Shown here: in pieces, positions 17,701 to 26,320 of the stretch
Numbering within the stretch: position 1 is the stretch's first letter
Layout of the letters: the number at the start of each line of letters is the position of its first letter
Assembly (NCBI RefSeq): GCF_001567565.1
Contig: NZ_LSSW01000031.1
Location: forward strand, 1-64,000
Source: Ectopseudomonas composti
GTDB lineage: Bacteria > Pseudomonadota > Gammaproteobacteria > Pseudomonadales > Pseudomonadaceae
Length of the DNA: 64,000 bases
Direction of reading: 5' to 3'
Translations under genes and position numbers: made by a program
The notes under the pieces: model-generated
What the model saw: the letters and a program-made list of their open reading frames with translations, nothing else
The model's database searches: none
What the model was told of the DNA's origin: nothing

Positions 17701-17863
17701 CACGGGCGCCGGCGCCGAAAGCCGCCAGCAGATCGGTCTGGTGATCGTCGGCGGGCTGCTGGTCGGTACCTTCTTCACGCTCTACGTGATTCCGACCCTG
17801 TACCTGCTGCTGCGCCGTTGGGCGCCGCTGCGTGGGATCGGGGACGAGCCAGTGGCGGTATGA
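14795..17863 (+). CDS. RND multidrug efflux permease (HAE1 family)
   Basis: A 1022-residue proton-driven inner-membrane pump with 12 predicted helices and two large periplasmic loops. It begins SDICIRRPVFATVLSLIVVL, and the proton-relay aspartates are in VVDDAIVMLENIHRH (about residues 400-414). The two halves show the usual internal duplication. It starts at GTG, overlapping the adaptor stop (GTGA). Length and motifs are normal, so it should be functional. Which drugs or metabolites it exports cannot be read from sequence. Confidence 0.94.
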   Translation: MTLSDICIRRPVFATVLSLIVVLLGLMAYDRLNVREYPNIDVPIVTVQVTYPGASPEIMESQVAQPVEDVLSGIEGLDFVTSISRAENTQITAQFRLGRSADEAANDVRDRLGRVRSLLPDEVDEPIVQKVEADAQPVVWIAFHSQQHSAMEITDLLERVIKDRLQTIPGVSEVQVRGARTFSMRIWLDPEKLAAHNLTVQDVEDALRRQNVEIPAGRIESREREFSVLSETDLRTPEQFNELILDDSQGYLLRLSDVGRAEVGPRDERSVVRFNGLPAVTLGLVKQATANPLDISDGLQAAWPDVKALLPDGMKITVANDNSQFIRESIDNVFTTIWEAVALVILIIFIFLRSLRATLIPLVTIPVSLIGAFALMSLMGFSINTLTLLAMVLAIGLVVDDAIVMLENIHRHIEAGMKPMQAAFTGSREIAFAVIAMTLTLAAVFAPIGFMQGTTGKLFTEFAWTLAGSVLVSGFVALTLTPMMCAVMLKPHQHGQRHGRVYNLIEGFLNGLTYSYKHSLERALRAWPLVLGVLLGAFVLCAWLFGGLRSELAPTEDTGTIVGVFNGPDGATIDYTARYAREVEAAYASIPETNRYLVVAGFPTVAQGISFMKLEDWAERSRSQFEIRNQLLPKLQDIAGMRVTPVNRPPLGQSARNQPINFVIRSSMEYAELQGYVDQLMERMRDYPGLEGLDSDLKLNSPQLKIAVNREQAVAVGTDVSLIGRSLESLFGSRQVTRFKQNGEQYDVLVQLADIDRSNPQDLDRVYVRDRDGGMVQLSNLIEVRETVAPRELNHFNQLRAVTISANVGTGYTLGEALNHLEGAAREVFPPETQYDYTGTSRDFKESSSGIALIFALALAFIFLVLAAQFESFSDPLIILFSVPLSMAGALLALKLFGGTWNIYSQIGLVTLIGLITKHGILIVEFANQLLREGRALREAVIEASVQRLRPILMTTGAMVLGSLPLAIATGAGAESRQQIGLVIVGGLLVGTFFTLYVIPTLYLLLRRWAPLRGIGDEPVAV

Positions 17864-17867
17864 CTCC

Positions 17868-17965
17868 TGTAGGAGGCGCTTTAGCGGCGAGCTTTTGAGA
17901 CAGTCGCGGCTACGACTGCAGGAGGTAGAGCGAAGCAGGATGCCCGAGCCGCAAGCCCCTCCCAC
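17868..17965. repeat. REPIN-like element, copy 2
   Basis: Reverse-complement partner of the element at 8309-8410, five bases beyond the RND pump stop. The ends TGTAGGAGGCGCTT and AAGCCCCTCCCAC are mutually inverted; the inner block GGAGGTAGAGCGAAGCAGGA is the exact complement of the other copy. Likely a mobile REPIN, moved in trans by a host RAYT transposase that is not encoded in this window. Confidence 0.75.
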
Positions 17966-18055
17966 GGATTGCCGTTCAGCGTTCGGTCGGCGGGTGCGGC
18001 GGGGCGGTCAACCCGTTAAACTCGCCCGGTTTTTCGCCACCCTGGATTGCGCACC

Positions 18056-18886
18056 ATGCAGCACCCCGCCGAACATTCCCCGCTGGGCAAGTCCAGCCAG
18101 TACATCGCCGAATACAGCCCCGAGCTGCTGTTCCCCATCTCGCGTACCACCAAATGGGCGGAGCTGGGTCTCGATGGCGCCAGCCTGCCGTATCAGGGCG
18201 TGGACTACTGGAATTGCTACGAGCTGTCCTGGCTGCTGCCGTCCGGCAAACCGGTGGTGGCCATCGCTGAGTTCGCCATCCCGGCCGACTCGCCCAACAT
18301 CATCGAGTCGAAGTCCTTCAAGCTGTATCTCAACTCGCTGAATCAATCGGCTTTCGCCACCTGGGACGAGGTGCAGGCGACCCTGGCGCGTGATCTCTCG
18401 GCGGTAGCCGGCAAACCGGTGGCGGTGCGTCTGCGCTCGCTGAGCGAGGTGTCGGCAGAGGGGGTGGCGAGATTGCTGGGGCAGTGCATCGACGAGCTGG
18501 ACATCCGCGTCAGCCAATACGATCACCCGCAGCCCGAACTGCTGCGCTGCGATGCCGGCCGTGTGGTTGAGGAGAGCCTGCACAGCCACCTGCTCAAGTC
18601 CAATTGCCCGGTCACTGGCCAGCCGGACTGGGGCAGCCTGGTCGTGCAGTACCGTGGCGCAGCGCTGGATCACGCCAGCCTGCTGGCCTATCTGGTGAGT
18701 TTCCGCCAGCACGCCGACTTCCACGAGCAGTGCGTCGAGCGCATCTTCCTCGATCTGCAGCGCCTGCTGCAGCCGCAGTCCTTGACCGTCTATGCGCGTT
18801 ACGTGCGGCGCGGCGGGCTGGACATCAATCCCTATCGCAGCACCGAGGCGCTGGCCCCGGAAAACGCCCGCCTGGCGCGTCAGTAG
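18056..18886 (+). CDS. queF: NADPH-dependent 7-cyano-7-deazaguanine reductase
   Basis: A 276-residue nitrile reductase that converts preQ0 to preQ1 in queuosine biosynthesis. It is the long, fused-domain (E. coli) type. The QueF motif ESKSFKLY is at residues 84-91, the catalytic cysteine is C184 (SNCPVTGQPDW) with D191, and HADFHE (219-224) supplies the substrate histidine and glutamate. The ATG is chosen to give the normal N-terminus; an earlier in-frame start three codons upstream is less likely. A bidirectional terminator follows. Confidence 0.95.
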   Translation: MQHPAEHSPLGKSSQYIAEYSPELLFPISRTTKWAELGLDGASLPYQGVDYWNCYELSWLLPSGKPVVAIAEFAIPADSPNIIESKSFKLYLNSLNQSAFATWDEVQATLARDLSAVAGKPVAVRLRSLSEVSAEGVARLLGQCIDELDIRVSQYDHPQPELLRCDAGRVVEESLHSHLLKSNCPVTGQPDWGSLVVQYRGAALDHASLLAYLVSFRQHADFHEQCVERIFLDLQRLLQPQSLTVYARYVRRGGLDINPYRSTEALAPENARLARQ

Positions 18887-18893
18887 TCCATGA

Positions 18894-18919
18894 AAAATGC
18901 CGCCCGATGGCGGCATTTT
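18894..18919. terminator. Bidirectional terminator between queF and DUF4404 gene
   Basis: AAAATGCCGCC and GGCGGCATTTT pair perfectly around CGAT, giving U-tracts in both directions. It separates two convergent genes. Confidence 0.92.
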
Positions 18920-18939
18920 CTTGAGTCGCTGCAGGGCGT

Positions 18940-19206
18940 TCAGATGCCCATGTTGGCCAGGCTTTGCATGATGTTGCGCAGGGTGCCGGCGAGGGTGGGG
19001 TGGCTGGCCTCGAAGCGCTCCACCGCCAGATTGACGCCATCGACCAGCGTGGCGTCTGGCGCTGACGCGGCTTCGCGCGCCAGTTGCACCTCGATTTCCT
19101 GGGTCAGCAGGTAAAGCGATGCGCGTTCTTCCTCGGTCAGCGGCGTGTCCTGAGCCAGGTGTTGCTGGAGCGCTTCCAGTTGCTGCTGCAGATCGCTTGC
19201 TGGCAT
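18940..19206 (-). CDS. DUF4404 family protein
   Basis: An 88-residue soluble helical protein of the DUF4404 family, function unknown. It starts MPASDLQQQLEALQQHLAQ, a probable coiled-coil helix, and ends TLAGTLRNIMQSLANMGI. AAGGAGAG lies about eight bases before the ATG. The frame stays open far upstream but that part shows no start signal and is not conserved in style. The position next to queF is typical of pseudomonads. Confidence 0.82.
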   Translation of the reverse strand: MPASDLQQQLEALQQHLAQDTPLTEEERASLYLLTQEIEVQLAREAASAPDATLVDGVNLAVERFEASHPTLAGTLRNIMQSLANMGI

Positions 19207-19324
19207 AGAGTTCTCTCCTTGTCGAATCGGCATAGACATGGACCTCCAGCACTGCCGGAAGTTTTCAGCCCGTACCTGAAGGTTAATCCAAGCGCGCGGG
19301 CTTTGCCTGATCCGAATCAAGGGC

Positions 19325-20041
19325 TCAGGGCTTTTCCCCCTTGCTGCGGCGCAGGCCAATATCTTCCAGGCTGGCTTCGATCTCGCCCAGATGATCGACC
19401 ACCGAATGCACGCCCAGGCGGTAGAGCTGCAACGTGGCTTCGGCGCGCAGGCGTTCCTGATCGCTTGTGCCGAGCGCCTGCCAATCAGCTGGCGCATGAC
19501 CGCACAGCGGCCCGCAGGCAGCCAGGCCTATGGTCCAGCAGCCGGCATTGAGCCCGGCTTGCAGCAGCAAGGGGTTGCCGCTGACGACAATACAACCCTC
19601 CAGGCGCTCGACGCCTATCTGGCTCAATGCCTGCCAGCAGCTGTCGGGTGCAGGCCAGGGTCTGGTCGGACGCGCCAGCACGGCTTCGACAGGCACTGGC
19701 AGCGCCTCGGCCAGGCGCAGGCTGGCGTCGGCTGGCAGGTCGTCGAGCCAGGCGCAAGGTGTGCCTTGGGCGTGCAGGGTTTGCAGCAGCTGTGCGGCGC
19801 CGGGGGTCAGCTCGGCATGCTCGCTGGCCACTTCGCTGAGTGCCTGCTGCAAGGCCTGCTGTTGCGCTGTGGTTGCCGCCTGGCCCAGCCAGGTATCCAG
19901 TGCCTGCAGGACTGTACCTGCCACAGCAGGGTTGGCGCAGCTGGGATGGAGTCGCTGCAGCGCGACGGGCAGGGTACGGGCACCGAAGTCGACCAGGCAG
20001 CCGGACAGTTGAAAGATCAGGGCGGTGCAGGGGGAGGGCAT
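19325..20041 (-). CDS. HAD superfamily protein, phosphonatase-like, nucleophile missing
   Basis: A 238-residue protein that aligns with HAD hydrolases of the phosphonoacetaldehyde hydrolase group. The first motif reads ALIFQLSGCLVDFG where an active enzyme has (I/F)D-x-x-G-T-x-V-D-x-G: the nucleophilic aspartate is replaced by glutamine. Later parts (LLQTLHAQGTPCAWLDD, GCIVVSGNPLLLQAGLNAGC) still resemble motifs II and IV. It is probably not a phosphatase of the usual mechanism. The start is the second possible ATG, closest to the fold's beginning. Confidence 0.7.
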   Translation of the reverse strand: MPSPCTALIFQLSGCLVDFGARTLPVALQRLHPSCANPAVAGTVLQALDTWLGQAATTAQQQALQQALSEVASEHAELTPGAAQLLQTLHAQGTPCAWLDDLPADASLRLAEALPVPVEAVLARPTRPWPAPDSCWQALSQIGVERLEGCIVVSGNPLLLQAGLNAGCWTIGLAACGPLCGHAPADWQALGTSDQERLRAEATLQLYRLGVHSVVDHLGEIEASLEDIGLRRSKGEKP

Positions 20042-20103
20042 GGGATCATCCGTGGCATTGGCCCTGATCAATCTAGCGCCCGCGGATGACCGAAAGATGA
20101 CCG

Positions 20104-20514
20104 TCAGGTTACGCCGAAGAGCGCCCGCACGTGCTCGGGCAGGGCCACGGAATTACCTTTGGCATGATCGATCCACACCAGCTTGCAATAACCCTCGCCG
20201 TAGACCGTCTGCGGCTCTTCCACGGTCATCAGCCGGTGTTCTATCACCAGGCTGCTGCGTCCGACCGCGCCGGCGCGCAACTCGACCACTACGGTGGCAG
20301 GGTGCACCACCGGCTTGAGATAGGTGTGCTGGGTCTGCAGCACCACCGGGCCGAATGGCACGTTGCTCATCGCCACGCCGGCCAGTTCGAACCAGGCGAC
20401 ACGCGCCTCTTCCAGGTACTGCATGTAGATGATGTTGTTGACGTGCCCGTAGCTGTCCATGTCGCCCCAGCGTACGGGGATGTGTGCGGTGTGCAGCAAG
20501 GTTTCGTCGGTCAT
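20104..20514 (-). CDS. Acyl-CoA thioesterase, hotdog fold
   Basis: A 136-residue single hotdog domain of the 4-hydroxybenzoyl-CoA thioesterase/YbgC-like group. The family signature RWGDMDSYGHVNNIIYMQYLEE (quoted here in part: DMDSYGHVNN) lies at about residues 15-30, with the active-site aspartate. It hydrolyses an acyl-CoA; chain preference is unknown. It is divergent from mlaA with about 100 bases between the starts. Confidence 0.88.
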   Translation of the reverse strand: MTDETLLHTAHIPVRWGDMDSYGHVNNIIYMQYLEEARVAWFELAGVAMSNVPFGPVVLQTQHTYLKPVVHPATVVVELRAGAVGRSSLVIEHRLMTVEEPQTVYGEGYCKLVWIDHAKGNSVALPEHVRALFGVT

Positions 20515-20618
20515 CGCTTTTCTTCGCTATGCTGCCCAATAAGGGCTCCTGGCTTTATACTACGCGGCCTGCGGCCCATTGGCGGTGGCCACATTATTCC
20601 CTCAAGGAGAGATTTCAA

Positions 20619-21323
20619 ATGCATGTGATCGGTGCTCGCTGGATCGCGCGCCTGGGCGGCCTGATGGCCCTCGTTGGCTTGAGCCTGCTGCCTGCAATGA
20701 GTCAGGCCGCTTCGGAAGAAGACCCTTGGGAAGGTTTCAATCGCCCGATCTTCCGCTTCAACGATACCGTCGACACCTATGCGCTGAAGCCGATCGCGCA
20801 GGGCTACCGGGCAGTCACGCCGCAGTTTCTCGAAGATGGCGTGCACAACGTTTTCGGCAATATCGGCGACGTTGGCAACCTGGCCAACAACCTGCTGCAG
20901 GGCAAGCTGCACAACGCCGGTGTCGATACCGGCCGCCTGATCTTCAACACCACCTTCGGCCTGCTGGGCTTCTTCGACGTGGCCAAGCACATGGGCCTGC
21001 GCAAGAACGACGAAGATTTCGGCCAGACCCTCGGCGTCTGGGGGCTCGACAGCGGGCCTTACCTGGTCATTCCGTTCCTCGGCCCGAGCAGCGTACGCGA
21101 TGCCACCGGTCGCGTGCCGGACAGCTTCCTGACCCCCTATCCGTACATCGATCATGTACCGACCCGCAATGTCACCCGTGGCGTGCAGGTGGTCGACACG
21201 CGCGCCAACCTGCTGCAGGCAGAACGCCTGGTCAGCGGTGACAAGTACATCTTTATCCGCAACGCCTACCTGCAGAGCCGCGAGTTCAAGGTCAAGGACG
21301 GGCAGGTCGAAGACGACTTCTAA
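20619..21323 (+). CDS. mlaA: Phospholipid-removal protein MlaA (VacJ)
   Basis: A 234-residue MlaA/VacJ protein. In the Mla pathway it forms an outer-membrane complex with porins that strips phospholipid from the outer leaflet and passes it to MlaC. The family start DPWEGFNRPIFRFNDTVD follows a signal sequence ending AMSQA. There is no lipobox cysteine, unlike E. coli MlaA, which is a lipoprotein. AAGGAGA lies nine bases before the ATG. A strong terminator follows, so it is monocistronic. Confidence 0.92.
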   Translation: MHVIGARWIARLGGLMALVGLSLLPAMSQAASEEDPWEGFNRPIFRFNDTVDTYALKPIAQGYRAVTPQFLEDGVHNVFGNIGDVGNLANNLLQGKLHNAGVDTGRLIFNTTFGLLGFFDVAKHMGLRKNDEDFGQTLGVWGLDSGPYLVIPFLGPSSVRDATGRVPDSFLTPYPYIDHVPTRNVTRGVQVVDTRANLLQAERLVSGDKYIFIRNAYLQSREFKVKDGQVEDDF

Positions 21324-21338
21324 GCCCGCACAGATGCG

Positions 21339-21366
21339 AAAAAGGCGGCCCTTGGGCCGCCTTTTT
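21339..21366. terminator. Terminator between mlaA and PilZ gene
   Basis: A perfect 13-bp stem AAAAAGGCGGCCC / GGGCCGCCTTTTT with a two-base core. U-tracts on both strands make it bidirectional for the convergent genes. Confidence 0.93.
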
Positions 21367-21380
21367 CGTAAATACAGATT

Positions 21381-21680
21381 TCAGCTCATGGAGATGATGG
21401 CCAGCCCCAGCGACTGGCGACCATCGCCCATGTCACTGATCCGAACCACCTCGGCATGAGCATCGAGACCTGCCAGTTCGTTGTGCTCCGAGGGAATGTG
21501 CACCTTGACCTTGTCGCCCATGCTCAGCGCGACCTCAGCCTCTATTTGCATGCCGGTACTGGAAAGATCCAGGCACAGTGCGGGGATTTCCCGGCCAGCA
21601 TGATGGAGGACGACTGCTGCTTCCAGTCGCATGCGGATGTAGTCGCGTTTCTCGCTGTACGCTCGATCATTCTGACTCAT
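21381..21680 (-). CDS. PilZ domain c-di-GMP binding protein
   Basis: A 99-residue stand-alone PilZ domain. The c-di-GMP motifs are both present: R-x-x-x-R in KRDYIRMRL (R12, R16) and D-x-S-x-x-G in DLSSTG (39-44). It probably changes a partner protein when c-di-GMP is bound; the partner is unknown. It is divergent from rssB with a 214-base gap. The frame extends further upstream but only the chosen ATG gives a compact PilZ domain. Confidence 0.88.
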   Translation of the reverse strand: MSQNDRAYSEKRDYIRMRLEAAVVLHHAGREIPALCLDLSSTGMQIEAEVALSMGDKVKVHIPSEHNELAGLDAHAEVVRISDMGDGRQSLGLAIISMS

Positions 21681-21894
21681 GGACCCTGTCCTCTTCTTAT
21701 GAGCTCTCCCGTGGCTCTTATAACTCCCGCCGATTTGACCTGTAAAGCCGCCGAACGACGACCGGTCCCGGCTTGAATCGGCCGGCAGATGGGAGTACCG
21801 TCTGCCCCTTGAAATCGCCCTGGCGCCACTGATGCGGCGCCGCGCTACGGGCAGTGACCAAAAATTGCCCTGGCGCAGTTTGCCTGGATACCCC

Positions 21895-23079
21895 ATGCAC
21901 AAAACCAGTGCCACTCTGCTGATCATTGACGACGACGATGTCGTACGTGCAAGCCTCGCGGCCTACCTCGAGGACAGCGGCTTCAAGGTGTTGCAGGCCA
22001 ACAACGGTTTGCAGGGGCTGGAAGTGTTCCAGCAGGAAGGCCCCGACCTGATGATCTGCGACCTGCGCATGCCGCAGGTCGATGGTCTTGAATTGATCCG
22101 TCGTATCAATGCGTTGGGCGTCGAAGTGCCGGTAATCGTCGTTTCCGGCGCTGGCGTGATGAACGACGCCGTCGAAGCCCTGCGTCTGGGCGCTGCCGAC
22201 TACCTGATCAAACCCCTCGAAGACCTTGCCGTGCTGGAGCACTCGGTGCGCCGTGCCCTGGATCGTTCGCGCCTGCGGGTCGAGAACCAGCGTTATCGCG
22301 AGAAACTGGAGGCAGCCAACCGCGAGCTGCAGGCCAGTCTGCACCTTTTGCAGGAAGACCAGAACGCGGGGCGCCAGGTGCAGATGAACATGCTGCCGGT
22401 GACGCCCTGGCAGGCCGATGGCCTCAACTTCGCGCACCAGATCATCCCTTCGCTGTACCTGTCGGGTGACTTCGTCGACTACTTCCGTATCGACGAGCGC
22501 CGTATCGGCTTTTACCTGGCCGACGTTTCCGGCCACGGGGCATCCTCGGCATTCGTCACCGTACTGCTCAAGTTCATGACCACACGACTGCTTTACGAGT
22601 GGCGTCGTGGCGGTACCCTGCCGGAGTTCAAGCCTTCCGATGTGCTCGGCCATATCAACCGTGGGCTGATCAACTGCAAGCTGGGTAAGCACGTGACCAT
22701 GCTCGGCGGTGTGATCGACGAGGAGAGTGGCATGCTCACCTACAGCATTGGCGGGCATCTGCCTCTGCCGGTGTTGTTCGAGAATGGCCAGGCGCGCTAC
22801 CTGGAAGGACGCGGCCTGCCGGTCGGCCTGTTCCAGGAGGCCGAATACGGTGACCTGGTGATGAAGCTGCCGGAGTCTTTCAGCCTGACCCTGCTGTCCG
22901 ACGGTATTCTCGATCTGTTGCCGGGTGACACGCTGAAAGAGAAGGAATTGGCGCTGCCACAACTGGTTAGCCAGGCCGGCGGTACGCTCGGTGGTTTGCG
23001 TCAAGTTCTCGGTCTGGCCAATCTTGGCGAGATGCCGGATGATATCGCCTTGCTGGTGTTGAGCAGGAACCTTGCATGA
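21895..23079 (+). CDS. rssB: Response regulator with PP2C phosphatase domain RssB
   Basis: A 394-residue regulator: receiver domain at residues 7-125 with acidic pocket DDDD (12-15) and phospho-acceptor D56 (MICDLRMP), a coiled-coil linker (about 135-165), and a SpoIIE/PP2C-type phosphatase domain (VSGHGASSAFVTVLL near 217, LLSDGILDLLPGD near 340). In Pseudomonas RssB acts with RssC, a STAS anti-sigma antagonist, to control RpoS. The rssC ATG overlaps its stop, supporting the pair. RpoS control here is by analogy. Confidence 0.88.
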   Translation: MHKTSATLLIIDDDDVVRASLAAYLEDSGFKVLQANNGLQGLEVFQQEGPDLMICDLRMPQVDGLELIRRINALGVEVPVIVVSGAGVMNDAVEALRLGAADYLIKPLEDLAVLEHSVRRALDRSRLRVENQRYREKLEAANRELQASLHLLQEDQNAGRQVQMNMLPVTPWQADGLNFAHQIIPSLYLSGDFVDYFRIDERRIGFYLADVSGHGASSAFVTVLLKFMTTRLLYEWRRGGTLPEFKPSDVLGHINRGLINCKLGKHVTMLGGVIDEESGMLTYSIGGHLPLPVLFENGQARYLEGRGLPVGLFQEAEYGDLVMKLPESFSLTLLSDGILDLLPGDTLKEKELALPQLVSQAGGTLGGLRQVLGLANLGEMPDDIALLVLSRNLA

Positions 23080-23570
23080 ATCCTGGGATAAGCCCCGGTC
23101 GCATCCAATTCGCCGAGCAGGATGGAACATTCGTCCTCAAGTTTGTCGGTGAAGTCCGTCTGACGCTGTGTTCAGCACTGGATGCCACGATTGAAAAGAT
23201 TTTCACCGCGTTGAATTTTTCGGCGATCGTCATCGATCTGACCGAAACGCGCAGTATCGATAGCACCACCCTTGGTCTGCTGGCGAAATTGTCCATTTTG
23301 TCGCGGCAAAAGGTTGGTCTGTTGCCGACCGTTGTCACTACTCACGACGACATCACCCGTTTGCTGGAGTCCATGGGTTTCGATCAGGTGTTCAACATCG
23401 TCGACCGGCCGATTCCTTGTCCGGACTGTCTGGATGACCTGCCTTCGCAGGATCAGTCCGAAGAAGTGGTGAAGGCCAAGGTGCTCGAAGCGCACCGTAT
23501 TCTGATGGGGCTCAACGACTCCAATCGCGAGGCCTTTCACGATTTGGTCAACGCACTCGAGCGGCACTGA
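23076..23570 (+). CDS. rssC: STAS-domain anti-sigma factor antagonist RssC
   Basis: A 164-residue protein with an N-terminal STAS domain (GTFVLKFVGEVRLTLCSALD, about residues 12-31, then TETRSIDSTTLGLLAKLS with the candidate phosphoserine/threonine). The C-terminal 50 residues are an extension with paired cysteines (CPDC). It should be dephosphorylated by the PP2C domain of RssB, with which it is translationally coupled. A terminator follows. Confidence 0.88.
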   Translation: MNPGISPGRIQFAEQDGTFVLKFVGEVRLTLCSALDATIEKIFTALNFSAIVIDLTETRSIDSTTLGLLAKLSILSRQKVGLLPTVVTTHDDITRLLESMGFDQVFNIVDRPIPCPDCLDDLPSQDQSEEVVKAKVLEAHRILMGLNDSNREAFHDLVNALERH

Positions 23571-23623
23571 TCTCCCGCTTTCTGCAGGGTGCGCCCTGCC
23601 CGGGTATTGATCTCGCCGTATAG

Positions 23624-23657
23624 AAAAGGGGCGTCAGCTTGGCTGGCACCCCTTTTT
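23624..23657. terminator. Terminator between rssC and tal
   Basis: AAAAGGGG and CCCCTTTTT pair, with an internal loop and an inner CAGC/GCTG stem. T-tracts occur on both sides, serving two convergent genes. Confidence 0.85.
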
Positions 23658-23660
23658 CGT

Positions 23661-24587
23661 TCAGGCCTTGGCGGCCAGCAACGCTTCGAGTTTTTCCTGA
23701 TCGCGGGCGAACAGGCGAATGCCTTCGGCCAGTTTCTCGGTGGCCATGGCATCCTCGTTCAGGGCCCAGCGGAAGGCCGCTTCATCCAGGCTCTGGCGAG
23801 GCTCACCGGTTGCGCCAGGCGCGAGCTGGCGACTCAGCTGACCATCGTCCTCGGCCAGTTTCTGCAGCAGTTCCGGGCTGATGGTCAGGCGATCACAGCC
23901 CGCCAGTGCTTCGATCTGGCCAAGGTTGCGGAAGCTGGCGCCCATCACCACGGTGTCGTAGCCGTTGGCCTTGTAGTAGTCGTAGATGCGCGCGACCGAC
24001 TGCACGCCCGGATCTTCACTACCCGCGAAGTCACGGCCTTCGGCCTTCTTGTACCAGTCGTAGATGCGCCCCACGAACGGCGAAATGAGGAACACGCCGG
24101 CATCGGCACAGGCCTGCGCCTGGGCGAAGGCGAACAGCAGGGTCAGGTTGGTCTGCACGCCGGCTCTTTCCAGCTGTTCGGCGGCGCGGATGCCTTCCCA
24201 GGTGGAGGCGATCTTGATCAGTACGCGTTCGCGGCCGATACCGGCTTTTTCGTAAAGGCCGATCAGGCGCTCGGCGCGGCGCAGGGTCGCCTCGGTGTCG
24301 AACGACAGGCGCGCGTCGACCTCGGTGGAAATGCGCCCGGGAATGACCTTGAGGATTTCCTGGCCGACGGCAACCGCGAATTGGTCGCAGGCCATGCCCA
24401 GGTCACCCTTGCCAGCGGCGACTGCCTGATTCAGCAGATCCGCATAACGGGGCAGGGCAGCAGCCTTGAGCAGCAGCGAGGGGTTGGTGGTGGCATCCAC
24501 CGGTTGCAGGCGAGCGATGGCGTCGAGGTCACCGGTGTCGGCGACTACGGTAGTGAACTGCTTGAGTTGTTCCAGCTTGGAGGTCAT
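23661..24587 (-). CDS. tal: Transaldolase
   Basis: A 308-residue class I transaldolase of the TalB type, which moves a dihydroxyacetone unit between sugar phosphates in the non-oxidative pentose phosphate pathway. The Schiff-base lysine is K125 in RVLIKIASTWEG, and the N-terminal DATTNPSLLLKA motif (31-42) is intact. Length is slightly shorter than E. coli TalB but complete. Single gene, convergent with rssC. Confidence 0.96.
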   Translation of the reverse strand: MTSKLEQLKQFTTVVADTGDLDAIARLQPVDATTNPSLLLKAAALPRYADLLNQAVAAGKGDLGMACDQFAVAVGQEILKVIPGRISTEVDARLSFDTEATLRRAERLIGLYEKAGIGRERVLIKIASTWEGIRAAEQLERAGVQTNLTLLFAFAQAQACADAGVFLISPFVGRIYDWYKKAEGRDFAGSEDPGVQSVARIYDYYKANGYDTVVMGASFRNLGQIEALAGCDRLTISPELLQKLAEDDGQLSRQLAPGATGEPRQSLDEAAFRWALNEDAMATEKLAEGIRLFARDQEKLEALLAAKA

Positions 24588-25078
24588 GACGAGGCCTTGT
24601 CGTTGCAGATGGCATGACCTTACCCGAGGCGCCTTACAGGCTCAACGGTCTGGCCACTGACAAAATTTACCTTCTTGGTATGCGCTTTTGGCCGGCTCGT
24701 TCGTCTTTATCCATGACAGTGCGTCAGAACGTACCGAAGTCGGTGGAGTCCGATTTCAAACGAGCCAGCAGGGAGCCCGAATATGTCGACCCAAACCCCG
24801 TCTTCTCGTTCAGTCCCTGGCGAGCCGGATACTCGTCAGTGCCGCGAGTGGCTGCAGGCAGTTGGCCTGCGCTTCAGCATGCCCAGACTCAAGGTGGTGG
24901 AGGCGCTGTGCCGTGCGGATGAAGAGCAGGGCGTCTCCGTCCGGGAGTTGCACCAGCAATTGAGTGAGGCGGGTGAGCCGCTGTCGCTGGTCAGCGTGCG
25001 TCAGGTGCTGCACCGCCTGGCAGGAAACGGGCTGGTGCAGGCGACAGGGCGCAGCCGCTATCGCCTGGCAACGCCGGA

Positions 25079-26080
<1,002 letters not shown>

Positions 26081-26320
26081 TTGGGATGACGCGTTCTGAC
26101 GTGTTGACGGGGTTTTCAGGCAAAAAACTCTGGCGCGGCGCTGTTCTACTGGTATCCGTCGCGCAGTGGCGCAACTGCTGGCCGCGGCGTGCAAGTCTAC
26201 CAGAGCTGTGACTTTTCTCTCGCGGCGCGTATCGGTTTAACGCTACAAGCTGCATGCTTTAGGTCGAGCCGTTCTCCAGACAGCGGCCAAATAACAACAA
26301 CGCCTGCGTGAATTGCCTGC

